A DNA stretch of 64,000 bases from Actinomycetes bacterium (GCA_021793515.1 JAJYSP010000005.1:1-64000), one strand, 5' to 3'; counted from the stretch's first letter, positions 8,940-18,321 are shown. Made by a program: numbers and translations. The notes: generated from the sequence alone by a model not told the origin.

Positions 8940-9631
8940 ACGACCAGCCCCAGTGTCTCGCCCACGACCCCGCTCGCCCCGAGCACGTCGCCGGTGTAGC
9001 CGCCGAGTCGTCGCGCGGCGAGCGTGGCGACGATCCCGGCGCCGAGCAATGTCGCGAGCACGCTGAGCACCCCGTGGAGCCCGCAGCGCGCGCCGAGCGC
9101 GACTGACCCGGCGAGTCCGACGACGATCGAGACGCCGAGCACCACGCGGTGGCCCCGGTTGAGGAACGCGCCCACGATCCCGCCCTCGCGCGCGTAGGGC
9201 AGGACTTGGGTGATGAGGACCATCGCGGTGCGCGACGCGCACCACAGCGCGGCAACGATGAAGAGTGCGGGCCGCGCCGAGGCGAAGGCGGCCAGGCGCA
9301 CGAGTAAGACCGCGATTACGCTGACCGCCCCGAAGGCGCCAATCGCGGGGTCGGCCATCACCGCGAGACGTCGTTCGCGCGACATCGGGGCGAGCAGGCC
9401 GTCACCGGCGTCGGCGAGTCCGTCCACGTGCAACAGACCGGTGAGTGCGAGGTCGACGACGAGCGCCACGGCGCCCGCGAGCAGGGGCGCGCCGTGACGG
9501 GCGGTGACCCACCACACCGCACCGACCACCAGACCGAGCACGGCACCCACCAGCGGGAACCACGCGAAGGTCGTCGGCGTGGGTTCGGCCGACCCGCCGA
9601 GGATCGTGAGGAAGGAGAAAGCGCGGCGCAT
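8924..9631 (-). CDS. cobS: Adenosylcobinamide-GDP ribazoletransferase (cobalamin synthase)
   Basis: 235 aa integral membrane enzyme joining alpha-ribazole (phosphate) with adenosylcobinamide-GDP. Visible: FPLVGAVLGLVVGAVWW first membrane segment, LTGLLHVDGLADAGDGL (metal/substrate motif), RERRLAVMADPAIGAFGA, and GGYTGDVLGASGVVGET near the C-terminus. The ATG at 9631 overlaps the cobU stop as TGATG. Seven or so hydrophobic stretches. Confidence 0.94.
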   Translation of the reverse strand: MRRAFSFLTILGGSAEPTPTTFAWFPLVGAVLGLVVGAVWWVTARHGAPLLAGAVALVVDLALTGLLHVDGLADAGDGLLAPMSRERRLAVMADPAIGAFGAVSVIAVLLVRLAAFASARPALFIVAALWCASRTAMVLITQVLPYAREGGIVGAFLNRGHRVVLGVSIVVGLAGSVALGARCGLHGVLSVLATLLGAGIVATLAARRLGGYTGDVLGASGVVGETLGLVVWALR

Positions 9632-10128
9632 CAGCGCAAGGCGTCCTTCACGACGACGACGCAACCGGCCACGACGAGCAGCACGGTGTCGGCCCGTGCC
9701 GCGACGGCCTGGTTGAGTCGCCCGAGCGCGTCGCGAAAGGCCCGACCGACCGCGGACTCGGGGTGCACCCCGAGCCCGACCTCGTCGGAGACCACGATTG
9801 AGTCACCCGAGCGCGCCTCGAGCGCGTCGAGCAGGGCCTCCGCGTCGACCTCGAAGTCGTCGTGGGCCGCGAGCCACGTACCGAGCGCGTCGACGACCAC
9901 GGTCCCCTCGACGCGTGCGAGCGCCTCGGTGAGCCGCGCACCGCACTCGAGCGTCGCCCAGTTCGCCGGACGGCGGCGTCGGTGCTCGGCGATGCGGCGA
10001 GCGAAGTCCTCGTCGGTGCCGGCGTCGCCGGTGGCGAGGTAGGTGACCGGGTCCGACGCGTGCTCGGCGAGCGACTCGGCGACGCCCGACTTGCCCGAAC
10101 GCGCTCCCCCGAGCACCAGGGTGATCAC
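9631..10128 (-). CDS. cobU: Adenosylcobinamide kinase / adenosylcobinamide-phosphate guanylyltransferase
   Basis: 165 aa. P-loop GGARSGKSGVAESLA at residues 7-21, YLATGDAGTDEDFARRIAEHRRRRP (the conserved region with the guanylylated His in the family), and [28 protein letters not shown]. It phosphorylates adenosylcobinamide and transfers GMP to it. GTG start overlaps the cbiZ stop by 4 nt. Confidence 0.94.
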   Translation of the reverse strand: MITLVLGGARSGKSGVAESLAEHASDPVTYLATGDAGTDEDFARRIAEHRRRRPANWATLECGARLTEALARVEGTVVVDALGTWLAAHDDFEVDAEALLDALEARSGDSIVVSDEVGLGVHPESAVGRAFRDALGRLNQAVAARADTVLLVVAGCVVVVKDALR

Positions 10129-10733
10129 GAGTCGGCCAGGCCCGCGAGCACCGCGCCGTGCACGGCCCGCGCGACGCGCGCGCCCCAGGGCGAGCGAGGA
10201 CCGGCGAAGGGCTCACGGGGCCCCTCGAGGGGCACGACCACGCACAGGGCGTCCGACGCCGTGCCGGTGCCGTCGATGCGGCGCTCTACGAGGGCTTGGG
10301 TCTTGGCCTCGGTCGCGGTCACGAGCGCGTTGAGCAGGGCGCCCTCGTCGAGGCGAACCGGGACGAAGACGACGATGTTGACGGTGCCCGGGTACGACTC
10401 GACCGGCTCGTCGGGCGCGGCCGCCCACGTCGGACGGGTCACCCCGACGGTCGCCTGGACGAGCACGTCACCGTCGACGGCCTCGCGCACGCGTCGAACC
10501 GCGGCGGCCGTGAACAGCGCGACACCCTCACCGCGCAGCGCCAAGGCGCTCGCCAGCTCCCCGGCGTGAGCGACGAGGTCGGTGCGGCCGTAGTCGTGGG
10601 GGACCTGGACATTGAGCACCCAGTGACGCAGCCCGACACCTCCCCCGACCGTCGCGGTCGAGGCGACGAGGGTCGGCCCCGTGCGCCACACGAGCAGGTC
10701 GGCCCCGTCACGCTCGACCAGCTCGGCGCGCAT
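10125..10733 (-). CDS. cbiZ: Adenosylcobinamide amidohydrolase
   Basis: 202 aa. The family block TVNIVVFVPVRLDEGALLNALVTATEAKTQALVERR (about residues 115-150) followed by GTGTASDALCVVVP is diagnostic of CbiZ. It removes the aminopropanol side chain of cobinamide or pseudocobalamin, returning adenosylcobyric acid so the pathway can attach a new lower ligand. Its presence beside btuFCD and cobU/cobS indicates corrinoid remodelling. TGATG junction with cobO. Confidence 0.88.
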   Translation of the reverse strand: MRAELVERDGADLLVWRTGPTLVASTATVGGGVGLRHWVLNVQVPHDYGRTDLVAHAGELASALALRGEGVALFTAAAVRRVREAVDGDVLVQATVGVTRPTWAAAPDEPVESYPGTVNIVVFVPVRLDEGALLNALVTATEAKTQALVERRIDGTGTASDALCVVVPLEGPREPFAGPRSPWGARVARAVHGAVLAGLADS

Positions 10734-11296
10734 CAGTACTCGATCCCCTTCATCGCTCGGATCCCCTGGTCGTAGGCGTGCTTGATGACGCGCATCTCGG
10801 TCGCGGTGTCGGCGATGGCGAGGATCGCCTCGGGCGCGTCGCGCCCCGTGATGATGACGTTGGTCTTCGCGGGACGGTTCGTGATGGTCGCCACCACCTC
10901 GTCGAGGTCAATCCAGCCGTAGGTGATCGCGTAGGTCATCTCGTCGAGGATCACGAGCTCGTAGTCGCCACTCTCGATGCGCTCGCGAGCGACCGACCAC
11001 GCGTGACGGCCCTTGGCGATGGTCTCGTCGAGGTCCGTCGACTCCCAGGTGAACCCGTCGCCGAGGGACTGCCACTCGATGCCGAGGTGCTCGGCGAGCT
11101 TGTGCTCACCGGAGCGCCACTTACCGCTCTTGAGGAACTGGACGACACAGACGCGCCAGCCCCGGGCCCAGGCGCGGCCCATCACACCGAAGGCGGCCGA
11201 GGACTTGCCCTTGCCGTCGCCGGTGTTGACCAGCACCACCGAGGTGGCGCGGCGAAGTGGCGGGGCCGGTGGCGCCTCGCGGGGTTCTTCGGTCAT
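10733..11296 (-). CDS. cobO: Cob(I)yrinic acid a,c-diamide adenosyltransferase
   Basis: 187 aa, usual length for the CobO/BtuR (CobA) family. P-loop variant NTGDGKGKSSAAFG near residues 24-37, VVQFLKSGKWRSGE, LVILDEMTYAITYGWID and NVIITGRDAPEAILAIADTATEM. It transfers the 5'-deoxyadenosyl group from ATP to Co(I) corrinoid. The ATG overlaps the btuD stop (ATGA). Confidence 0.95.
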   Translation of the reverse strand: MTEEPREAPPAPPLRRATSVVLVNTGDGKGKSSAAFGVMGRAWARGWRVCVVQFLKSGKWRSGEHKLAEHLGIEWQSLGDGFTWESTDLDETIAKGRHAWSVARERIESGDYELVILDEMTYAITYGWIDLDEVVATITNRPAKTNVIITGRDAPEAILAIADTATEMRVIKHAYDQGIRAMKGIEY

Positions 11297-12099
11297 GACT
11301 TCCTCTCTGTGCGTCGTCGGGGTATGACTATGAGCTCGCCCTCGCTGACCAGCACCTGGACCCGGGCCCCGAAGTAGTGGCCGAGGGCTGTCTCGTCGAG
11401 GACCTGCGCGGGGCTGCCGGAGGCGACCACCGAGCCCTCGTGCAGCAGCAGGAGCCGGGTGGCGAACTGGGCGGCGAGCGTGAGATCGTGCAACGCGCTG
11501 ATCACCGTGAGCCCGCGCTCGTGGCGCAGCTCGTCGACGAGCTCGAGCGCTTCGACGCGCCGACCGAGGTCGAGGGCGCTCGTCGGCTCGTCGAGCAGCA
11601 GTACCGGCGCCTCCTGGGCGAGGGCCCGCGCGAGCACGAGGCGCTGGAGCTCACCGCCGGACATGGTGCCGAGCGTGCGCTCGACCTTCGCGCCCAGGCC
11701 GAGGCGTTCGAGCAACGCCGCACAACGCGCGCGGTCGCGCTCGCCGTCGACGCCGAAGTAACCGAGGTGCGGGGTTCGCCCGAGCACCACGTAGTCGATC
11801 GCGCGCATCTGCTGGGGCAGCTCAGGCTTCTGGGGGACGAAGGCGACGAGCCGCGCGAAGTGGCGCCGCGACAGTGGTGCGGCGTTGACGCCGTCGATGC
11901 GCACGACACCCTCGTAGGGAACGAGGTGCGCGAGGGCCCGCAGCAGGGTGCTCTTGCCCGCACCGTTGGCCCCGATGACCCCGAGCCACTCGCCCGCCAG
12001 GACCGCGTCGCTCACCGCGCGAAGCGCGAGCGTGTTGTCGTAGCGCACGCTCAGTGACTGGACCTCGACGACGTAGTCGGGCTCGGCGAGCGCGGCCAT
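11293..12099 (-). CDS. btuD: Corrinoid ABC transporter ATP-binding protein
   Basis: 268 aa. Walker A GANGAGKSTLLRAL (about residues 39-52), Q-loop VPQKPE, ABC signature TMSGGELQRLVLARALAQ, Walker B VLLLDEPTSALD and H-loop SALHDL. It energises the BtuC permease. TGATG overlap with btuC; the riboswitch-headed operon makes vitamin B12/corrinoid the likely substrate instead of a ferric siderophore. Confidence 0.9.
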   Translation of the reverse strand: MAALAEPDYVVEVQSLSVRYDNTLALRAVSDAVLAGEWLGVIGANGAGKSTLLRALAHLVPYEGVVRIDGVNAAPLSRRHFARLVAFVPQKPELPQQMRAIDYVVLGRTPHLGYFGVDGERDRARCAALLERLGLGAKVERTLGTMSGGELQRLVLARALAQEAPVLLLDEPTSALDLGRRVEALELVDELRHERGLTVISALHDLTLAAQFATRLLLLHEGSVVASGSPAQVLDETALGHYFGARVQVLVSEGELIVIPRRRTERKS

Positions 12100-13166
12100 C
12101 AGAGCACGCCCTGGTGACTACGGCGCGAGCGCAGCACGAAGATGAAGAAGGGCCCACCGATGAAGGCGGTCACGACGCCGAGGGGCACCTCGCCCGGCGC
12201 GTCGAGCATGCGCGCGCCGAGGTCGGCGAGGATGAGGAACGAGGCGCCGCTGATCATCGAGACCGGCAGCACGACGCGGTAGCTCGCGTTCGTGGTGAGG
12301 CGCACCACGTGGGGCACGATGATCCCAACGAAGCCGATGAGCCCACTCACCGAGACCGCGGCCGCGGTGCCGAGCGTGGCGGCGGCCACCACGGTGAGAC
12401 GGACCCGCTGGGGGTGCACCCCGAGCGCAGCGGCCTCCTCCTCGCCCACGCGCAACACGTCGAGGAGCCGTCGATGCGCGAGTAGCACGACCGCGCTGAT
12501 GAGCACGTAGGGCAGGATCAACCCCACGTCGGACCACGACGCGACCGAGAGGCTGCCGAGGATCCACGAGTACACCGGCTGCAAGTCGGCGGCGTGCTGC
12601 TGTTGGAGGTTCGTCTGCAGCGCGGTGAAGACCGCGGCGATCGCCACGCCCGCGAGCACGATCGACGAGCCCGACGAGTGGGTCGTCGCGCGCGAGCCCA
12701 CGAGGTAGGTCAGTGTCACGGCCAGTGCGCCACCGACGAAGGCCGCCGCCGGCAGGAGGTACATCGAACGCGACGCCGAGATGATCGCCACCGTCGCGCC
12801 GAGCCCGGCGCCCGCGGCGACACCGAGCAGGTAGGGGTCGGCGAGCGGGTTGCGGAACACCCCCTGGTAGGACGCCCCCCCGGCGGCGAGCATCGAGCCG
12901 ACGAGCCCGCCGAGCACGACGCGCGGCAGCCGGATCTCCCAGACGATCGCCTGGTTGATGGCCGAGACCCCGCTGTGGGGGTGCCACCACGGCAGGTGTG
13001 AGGCGAGCACGTTGAGTACCGTCGCGAGCGACAGGTCCGCCGGCCCAATCGCGGTGGCGAGCAGCACCACCGCGACCAGGACGACGAGAGCGATCAGGAT
13101 CGGCTTGCGCGCCGACACGGGTGCCGGGGCCGTAGCCCGTGGCTCCGTGGATCGCACCGCGGTCAT
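12099..13166 (-). CDS. btuC: Corrinoid ABC transporter permease
   Basis: 355 aa FecCD/BtuC family. It has about nine to ten hydrophobic segments and the family motifs WEIRLPRVVLGGLVGSMLAAGGASYQGVFRNPLADPYLLGVAAGAGLGA (around residues 75-125) and GFVGIIVPHVVR. The gene follows btuF by 4 nt on the same strand. Confidence 0.92.
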   Translation of the reverse strand: MTAVRSTEPRATAPAPVSARKPILIALVVLVAVVLLATAIGPADLSLATVLNVLASHLPWWHPHSGVSAINQAIVWEIRLPRVVLGGLVGSMLAAGGASYQGVFRNPLADPYLLGVAAGAGLGATVAIISASRSMYLLPAAAFVGGALAVTLTYLVGSRATTHSSGSSIVLAGVAIAAVFTALQTNLQQQHAADLQPVYSWILGSLSVASWSDVGLILPYVLISAVVLLAHRRLLDVLRVGEEEAAALGVHPQRVRLTVVAAATLGTAAAVSVSGLIGFVGIIVPHVVRLTTNASYRVVLPVSMISGASFLILADLGARMLDAPGEVPLGVVTAFIGGPFFIFVLRSRRSHQGVL

Positions 13167-13170
13167 CGCG

Positions 13171-14094
13171 CTAGCCCCGTTGGCGCTTGAGCACGTTGGC
13201 GACCTCTTGGAGCAGGATCACGATGCGTGGTCCCCAGCGCGAGGCGATGCTGTCCGAGAGCGTGACGATCCGGTGGTTCGAGACGGCCGACAGCGCCGAC
13301 CAACCCGGACGTGCCGCCACCGACTGGGGCGTCGCCTGACAGCAGCCGTGGTCCGCGAGGAAGATGTAGGTCGGGTTCGCCTGCAAGATGAACTCCGCGG
13401 TGAGCTGCGGGTAGCCCCCGTTGCTGTTGACCCCGGCGGCGTCGGCGATCGAGTGCAACCCGAGCAGGCCGAGCAGCTGGCCCATGAACGTCCCCGAGGT
13501 CACCGAGTAGTAGGTCGGGTCGAGCTCGTAGTAGTACGTGGTGTGCGCGGGTGGACGCGGCGTCGACTTCACGATCGCGCTCACCACGGTGCGCAGGTGG
13601 GCGACCTCGCGCTGGGCGCTGAGCAGGTGACCGGTCGCCCGGCCGAGTCCGATGTACTGGGCGTAGGCGGCCGCGAGGTTCGGTGCCGCCGGGTCGTAGA
13701 TCACGGGGATCTTCAACTTCGCCAGTTGGGCGGCGAGCGCCGGTGGGTCGTAGGCCACGACGATGAGGTCGGGGTGGTACTTCGCGATCGCCTCGGCGTT
13801 CACGCTGTAGCCGTCGAGGCTCGTCATCGGCGTGCCGGCCGGGTAGTTCGAGTACTTGTCGACGGCCTTCACCTGGGGTCCAGCGCCGATGGCGTAGAGC
13901 ATCTCGGTCGCGGTCGCCGAGAGCGACACGATGGCCGTCGGACGTTTGGGGATGGTCACCGACCCGGCGGCGGTCTTCACCGTCACCGGGAAGCCCGAGC
14001 CGGCCGAGGCCGCCGTGGCGGCCCCGAGAATCGGGAACAACGTGGATCCGAGCACCATCGCGACGATGCTCAGACGGGAACGCACTGCATTCAT
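13171..14094 (-). CDS. btuF: Corrinoid ABC transporter substrate-binding lipoprotein-like protein
   Basis: 307 aa periplasmic-binding-type protein. The signal peptide covers roughly residues 1-31 (VAMVLGSTLFPILGAATAASAGS); no lipobox Cys is seen. Then VTIPKRPTAIVSLSATATEMLYAIGAG, the standard BtuF/TroA-like start, and PDLIVVAYDPP. ATG at 14094 preferred over TTG six nt upstream, because CGGAGA is well spaced before it. First gene after the cobalamin riboswitch. Confidence 0.9.
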   Translation of the reverse strand: MNAVRSRLSIVAMVLGSTLFPILGAATAASAGSGFPVTVKTAAGSVTIPKRPTAIVSLSATATEMLYAIGAGPQVKAVDKYSNYPAGTPMTSLDGYSVNAEAIAKYHPDLIVVAYDPPALAAQLAKLKIPVIYDPAAPNLAAAYAQYIGLGRATGHLLSAQREVAHLRTVVSAIVKSTPRPPAHTTYYYELDPTYYSVTSGTFMGQLLGLLGLHSIADAAGVNSNGGYPQLTAEFILQANPTYIFLADHGCCQATPQSVAARPGWSALSAVSNHRIVTLSDSIASRWGPRIVILLQEVANVLKRQRG

Positions 14095-14149
14095 GGTCAA
14101 TCTCCGTTACTTAGAACGGAGTCAAGAAGCTCGCCACCACTGCATCGGG

Positions 14150-14295
14150 TGAAACGAACCGTCCTTCCTCCGAGGACCGATTACGTCGATGAAGCGCAGG
14201 CGACCGGACTCGTCCCCGAAGTGGGGCCTTACCGTTGCGGGACAGTACCGGGATCTCACCGGAATTCGCTGCAACTCCATCACTGCGACGGCGTC
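14150..14295 (-). ncRNA. Cobalamin riboswitch upstream of btuF
   Basis: Read on the minus strand, the region contains the conserved cobalamin aptamer blocks in order. GCGAATTCCGGTGAGATCCCG and ACTGTCCCGCAACGGTAA come first, followed (14214-14196) by the B12 box GACGAGTCCGGTCGCCTGC. Downstream (about 14150-14180) is a small stem GTCC-TCGGAGG-AAGGAC that could hide or expose a GGAGG sequence. AdoCbl binding would repress the whole btuF-to-cobQ operon. Outer limits are approximate. Confidence 0.93.
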
Positions 14296-14306
14296 GCAGC
14301 AACCCG

Positions 14307-14336
14307 AGTATATCGACGCACGACCGGTCCGTCGAA
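14307..14336 (-). promoter_or_regulatory. Candidate sigma-70-type promoter for the cobalamin operon
   Basis: On the minus strand, TTCGAC (14336-14331) and TATACT (14312-14307) are separated by 18 nt and lie just upstream of the riboswitch. The -10 is a good match, the -35 is weak. Position is what one expects for the riboswitch transcript. Confidence 0.5.
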
Positions 14337-14347
14337 GCGTCGGGTCT

Positions 14348-15904
14348 TCAGCGCCGCGCCCGTCGCCGGGTCGCAACACCACTCGCCCACCAGAGCGCCA
14401 CGTAGACGAGCGCGGCGACGACGATGCCGCTCGGCGCGGAGAAGTCGGCCCCGCCGAACCAGCCGGCCGCGCCGCAGGCCGCGCTCGACGTGCCCGGACA
14501 GTAGAAGGAGCCGAAGTGATTCGCGATCGGGGTCATCCAGTGGAAGGGGAAGTCCACCGGCGGCGGGGCCTTTGAGAAGCTCATGGTGGCGCTCACCATC
14601 CCCGCGAGGAAGGCAGCCATACCGGACCAGTTGACGGCGCCCCCACGCCGGCCGCGCCGGGGAGTCCCCTCGAGATCGAGCGCGTCGTAGCGACGAGCGC
14701 GCAAGAGCCAGTCCATGACGAACACCCCGAACCAGGGGCCGATCCAGATGATGATCACCCCGACGAACTCCTTGGTAAAGACCGAGAATGACGACTGGAA
14801 CGTGGCCCAGATCGTGAGCAGCCCCGCGAGCACACCGTCGAGCACCACGGCCTGGTAGCGCTTGATCGGCAGCCCCGTCGCGAGCAGCGAGACGCCCGAC
14901 GAGTAGAGCACGAGGGCGTCGATGCTGAACATCTGGACGATCGCGACGACGAGCAGCGTTGCGACGACCCACGTGGGAAAGACCCCCGTGTGCACGAAGG
15001 CCTCAAAGGGGTTCGTCCCGTTCCACACCGGTATCGACGAGAGGAACGTGAAGAGCAAGGCTCCGAGGATCATCAGCACCGCCTCGGGTAGGGCCGTGCC
15101 GAGCATGATCCACCCGACGAGCGAGCGCGTGCGGGTCGAGGGGGCGACGTAGCGGGTGTAGTCGTTGCCGCACTCGCTCCAACCAAGACCCGACAGTGCT
15201 ACGACGAAGGCCAGTCCCGCGCTCTCGAGCTCCCACCCGCCAGCGACGCCGTGGAACGAGGCCGGCACGTGGTGCAGGCCGAAGAACGCGAGCAGCACGA
15301 AGACGAGCACGAAGGGCACGATCATGAAGCGAAGGACTTTGACCATCGTGGCGTGGCCGAAGTAGGGCACGATCGTTTGGATCACGCACGCGAGCACGAT
15401 GAAGACGACCTTCATCCCCGAGCTGACGTGGACCCCCGCCAGCTGGCTGAGCACGATCGCGGCCCCAACGATGAGCAGGAGTGCCTCGGTCTCAAAGCCC
15501 ACCTGGGTGAGCCAGTTGAGAGCGCTCAGCACCCGCGCACCGCGCGGCCCAAAGGCCGCGCGACTGATCGTGAAGGTCGTCGTGCCGGCGCCCGGTCCCT
15601 GGAGGGACGCCACCGCGACGAGCAGATAGGACAGGTTGCCGAGCACGATGAGGGCGATCGCGACGGGCAGACTGAACCCGAAGCCCATGAGCAGTGCCCC
15701 GTAGATGACGTAGGCGATGTTGATGGACGAGCCGCTCCACAGTGCCCCGATGTCGCGCGCGTTCGCCCATCGCTCGGCGCGGGGCACCACGTCGATCCCG
15801 CGCCGCTCGACGTGGAACGGCCGGTCGGTGGGTGACCCGTCGTGGGTCTCAAGCATCACCACTGCGTCTCTCGCGTCCAGTGGCTCGGTGTCGTCACGCA
15901 GCAC
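14348..15904 (-). CDS. NCS1-family purine/cytosine-type permease
   Basis: 518 aa, about twelve hydrophobic segments. The N-terminal GALWSGSSINIAYVIYGALLMGFGFSLPVAIALIVLGNL and TISRAAFGPRGARVLSALNWLTQVGFE are typical of NCS1 nucleobase/vitamin-precursor permeases, as is SGLGWSECGNDYTRYVAPSTRTRSLVGW. Substrate unknown (cytosine, purines, allantoin or hydroxymethylpyrimidine are all possible). It ends only about 10 nt before the predicted promoter of the cobalamin operon. The start could instead be ATG at 15856. Confidence 0.8.
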   Translation of the reverse strand: MLRDDTEPLDARDAVVMLETHDGSPTDRPFHVERRGIDVVPRAERWANARDIGALWSGSSINIAYVIYGALLMGFGFSLPVAIALIVLGNLSYLLVAVASLQGPGAGTTTFTISRAAFGPRGARVLSALNWLTQVGFETEALLLIVGAAIVLSQLAGVHVSSGMKVVFIVLACVIQTIVPYFGHATMVKVLRFMIVPFVLVFVLLAFFGLHHVPASFHGVAGGWELESAGLAFVVALSGLGWSECGNDYTRYVAPSTRTRSLVGWIMLGTALPEAVLMILGALLFTFLSSIPVWNGTNPFEAFVHTGVFPTWVVATLLVVAIVQMFSIDALVLYSSGVSLLATGLPIKRYQAVVLDGVLAGLLTIWATFQSSFSVFTKEFVGVIIIWIGPWFGVFVMDWLLRARRYDALDLEGTPRRGRRGGAVNWSGMAAFLAGMVSATMSFSKAPPPVDFPFHWMTPIANHFGSFYCPGTSSAACGAAGWFGGADFSAPSGIVVAALVYVALWWASGVATRRRARR

Positions 15905-15952
15905 CGGACATGTCTAGCATCGAGCCCGGATCCCGACCGGTACGCTACCTCC

Positions 15953-16711
15953 GTGCTCGACGCGAACGAACTCGGCCGCGACCGCGGCTTCGACGGGATC
16001 GCGAACGTGCGCGACGTGGGCGGGCTACCCACGATCGACGGGCGGCGGGTCGCGCGCGGGCGTCTCCTGCGCGCCGCCGCGCTGCATGACGCGAGCGAGC
16101 GCGACGTCGCGGCCCTGCACGAACGGGGCGTCTCGCTCAACATCGACCTGCGCGACCCCAGTGAGATTGCCTACACCGGCCGCGGTCTGTTCGAGTCCGA
16201 CTCGATCGCCTTCGTCAACCACTCCTTGTCCTTTGACCGATTGCTCGAGCGCCCGCCGGACCCCGACGCGGCGCTCGCGCCACTCGCGACCCGGTACCGC
16301 GACTACCTCGACCAGGGTCCGTCGGCCATCGTCGCCGCGATCGAGGCGATCGCCGACGTCTCGAACCACGCCGTGCTCGTCAACTGCTTCTTCGGTAAGG
16401 ACCGCACCGGGGTACTGATCGCCCTCGTCCTTGAGGCGCTCGGCGTGAAACGCGAGGCCATCGTCGCGGACTACGCGCGTTCAGCCGACCCGGTCGCGGA
16501 CATGGTGATCCGCCTCGCCGCCGACGAGGTCTACGCCGAGACCATCGCGCGCACCGACCCGTCGCGCCTCGCGGCCGAGCCCGACACCATGGTCGAGTTC
16601 CTCGCGACCCTCGACGAGCGAGACGGGGGCGCGGTGCAGTGGTTGTCCAGCGCGGGGTTGTCCGCAGAGGCTCTGGCGCAACTGCGTGCGGCCCTCCTTA
16701 AGACCGCTTAA
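15953..16711 (+). CDS. Protein-tyrosine-phosphatase-like protein (Y_phosphatase3 type)
   Basis: 252 aa. GTG start begins VLDANELGRDRGFDGIANVRDVGG, the conserved N-terminus of this family. The CX5R loop is NCFFGKDRTG with Cys145 and Arg151; the residue before the Cys is Asn instead of the usual His. Probably a cytoplasmic dual-specificity or lipid phosphatase. Its 3' end overlaps cydC (opposite strand) by 4 nt. A longer upstream extension lacks similarity. Confidence 0.82.
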   Translation: MLDANELGRDRGFDGIANVRDVGGLPTIDGRRVARGRLLRAAALHDASERDVAALHERGVSLNIDLRDPSEIAYTGRGLFESDSIAFVNHSLSFDRLLERPPDPDAALAPLATRYRDYLDQGPSAIVAAIEAIADVSNHAVLVNCFFGKDRTGVLIALVLEALGVKREAIVADYARSADPVADMVIRLAADEVYAETIARTDPSRLAAEPDTMVEFLATLDERDGGAVQWLSSAGLSAEALAQLRAALLKTA

Positions 16712-18321
16712 CGCACGACGCGCCCCGCGACGAGCTCGACGACCCGGGTCGCCACCACCCCGTCCCCCTCGCGATGCGAGATGATCACCGCGCCGTCAGC
16801 GCGCGAGGTAATGGCCGTGAGAACCCGCGACGCCGCGACGGCGTCGAGGCCCTCGGTCGGCTCATCGAGCACGACGATCGGCCACTTCGCGAGCAGGGCC
16901 CGCGCCACGCCGAGGCGCGTACGCTCGCCCCCCGAGAGTCCGAGCGAGGCGCCCCCGAGCTCGCGCGCGAGACCCGCGGGCTCGAGCAGCGCGCTGAGCC
17001 CAACCGCCTCGATGGCCTCGAGGAGCTCGTCGTCCGTGGCGTCGGGCGCCACGACGCGCAGGTTGCCGGCGAGGGTCGTCGCAAAGACGTAGGGCGCGTC
17101 GTCGACGTAGCCGACGGCGCGCCGGACCGTGGCCGAGCTCAATTCGGCGTAGTCGTTTTCGGCGAGGCTCACCCGTCCGCCCGTGGGGTCGACCAACTTC
17201 GCGAGCGCCCAGGCGAGGGTGGTCTTGCCCGCGCCGCTCGGACCACGGATTACCACGACCTCGCCGGGCGCGAGTTCGAGCGACGCGTCGGTGAGTGCGT
17301 CTCGCCCGTTCTGCGCCACGCGCAGGTGCGTCGCGCGCACCGCGCCGCGCAGGTCGCGACGTGGCCCGTCCACCTCGGCGACCGGGGCGACGCGCTCGCC
17401 GAGCGCCTCGAGACGCTGCATCGCCGCCCGATCACTGCGCCAACCCGTCATGGCGGGCCCAAGCCCACCGACGAGCTCGATCGCGGCGAGCGTCGTCACG
17501 ACCGGCACCGCCACGATCGCCGCGGCGAGGTGTCCGTGGCGTGCCGTCGCCGTGACGACGAGGGCCATCGCGGCGCCAAGTCCACTACAGGCGCTGACGA
17601 GTCCGGCGACGAGTCCGCGCACGCGACTCGCGCGTGCGCGAGCGCGGTCACGCTCGGTCTCGAGCGCGTCGAGTCGGCCCGTGGCCAGGGCCAGGCCCTC
17701 GCCCGTCGCGACACCCTCGGGGTCGCGAGCCACCTCGGCGACGAGTGCGACGAGTGCGGCGCGCGCCTCGTCGAAGGACGTCTCGCTCGGCGCCGCCCAG
17801 CGCGCGCCGAGCAGCGCGAACGCGAGGCTCGCGGCGACGGCGACGGCGAGTGCGAGCGCGGCACCGGGCACGACGACGCCACTGACCATTGCCGCGACGA
17901 GCGAGCCGGCCACGCCCGCCGCGAGCGGCGCCGCCACCGCGGTGAGCAGGTCCTGAACGCGGTCGACGTCACGGACCGCGAGATCGACCACCGACGCGCT
18001 GTCGGGTCCGAGCCCGGCCGGGACCAGCGGCTCGAGTCGGCGCGCCACGCTGGCACGAACCCGGCCCATCACCGAGAGCGCGGCGCGGTGCGTGGCGGTG
18101 CGCTCGAGGTAGCGTCCCGCGGCCTTGGCGAGGGCGAAGAGCTGGACGAGACCCATCGGCACGGTCAGTGACAGGATCGCCGGCCGCTCGCTCGCGCGCA
18201 CGATCAGCCACGCCGACGTCGAGGCGAGTCCCACCGTACTCACACTCACGAGCGCCCCAGCCCAGAGCGCTCGGCCGATGGCCGGGCGCTCGGCGGCGAG
18301 GGCCTCACCCAGCGCGGTCAT
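16708..18321 (-). CDS. cydC: Cytochrome bd assembly ABC exporter subunit CydC
   Basis: 537 aa, fused membrane and ATPase domains. It has six hydrophobic segments, then Walker A RGPSGAGKTTLAWALAK (around residue 370), signature LGLSGGERTRLGVARALL and Walker B VVLDEPTEGLD. With CydD it exports thiols (glutathione/cysteine in E. coli) needed for cytochrome bd maturation. ATG start overlaps the cydD stop (ATGA). An unusual H-loop, IISHREGD, is present. Confidence 0.9.
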   Translation of the reverse strand: MTALGEALAAERPAIGRALWAGALVSVSTVGLASTSAWLIVRASERPAILSLTVPMGLVQLFALAKAAGRYLERTATHRAALSVMGRVRASVARRLEPLVPAGLGPDSASVVDLAVRDVDRVQDLLTAVAAPLAAGVAGSLVAAMVSGVVVPGAALALAVAVAASLAFALLGARWAAPSETSFDEARAALVALVAEVARDPEGVATGEGLALATGRLDALETERDRARARASRVRGLVAGLVSACSGLGAAMALVVTATARHGHLAAAIVAVPVVTTLAAIELVGGLGPAMTGWRSDRAAMQRLEALGERVAPVAEVDGPRRDLRGAVRATHLRVAQNGRDALTDASLELAPGEVVVIRGPSGAGKTTLAWALAKLVDPTGGRVSLAENDYAELSSATVRRAVGYVDDAPYVFATTLAGNLRVVAPDATDDELLEAIEAVGLSALLEPAGLARELGGASLGLSGGERTRLGVARALLAKWPIVVLDEPTEGLDAVAASRVLTAITSRADGAVIISHREGDGVVATRVVELVAGRVVR

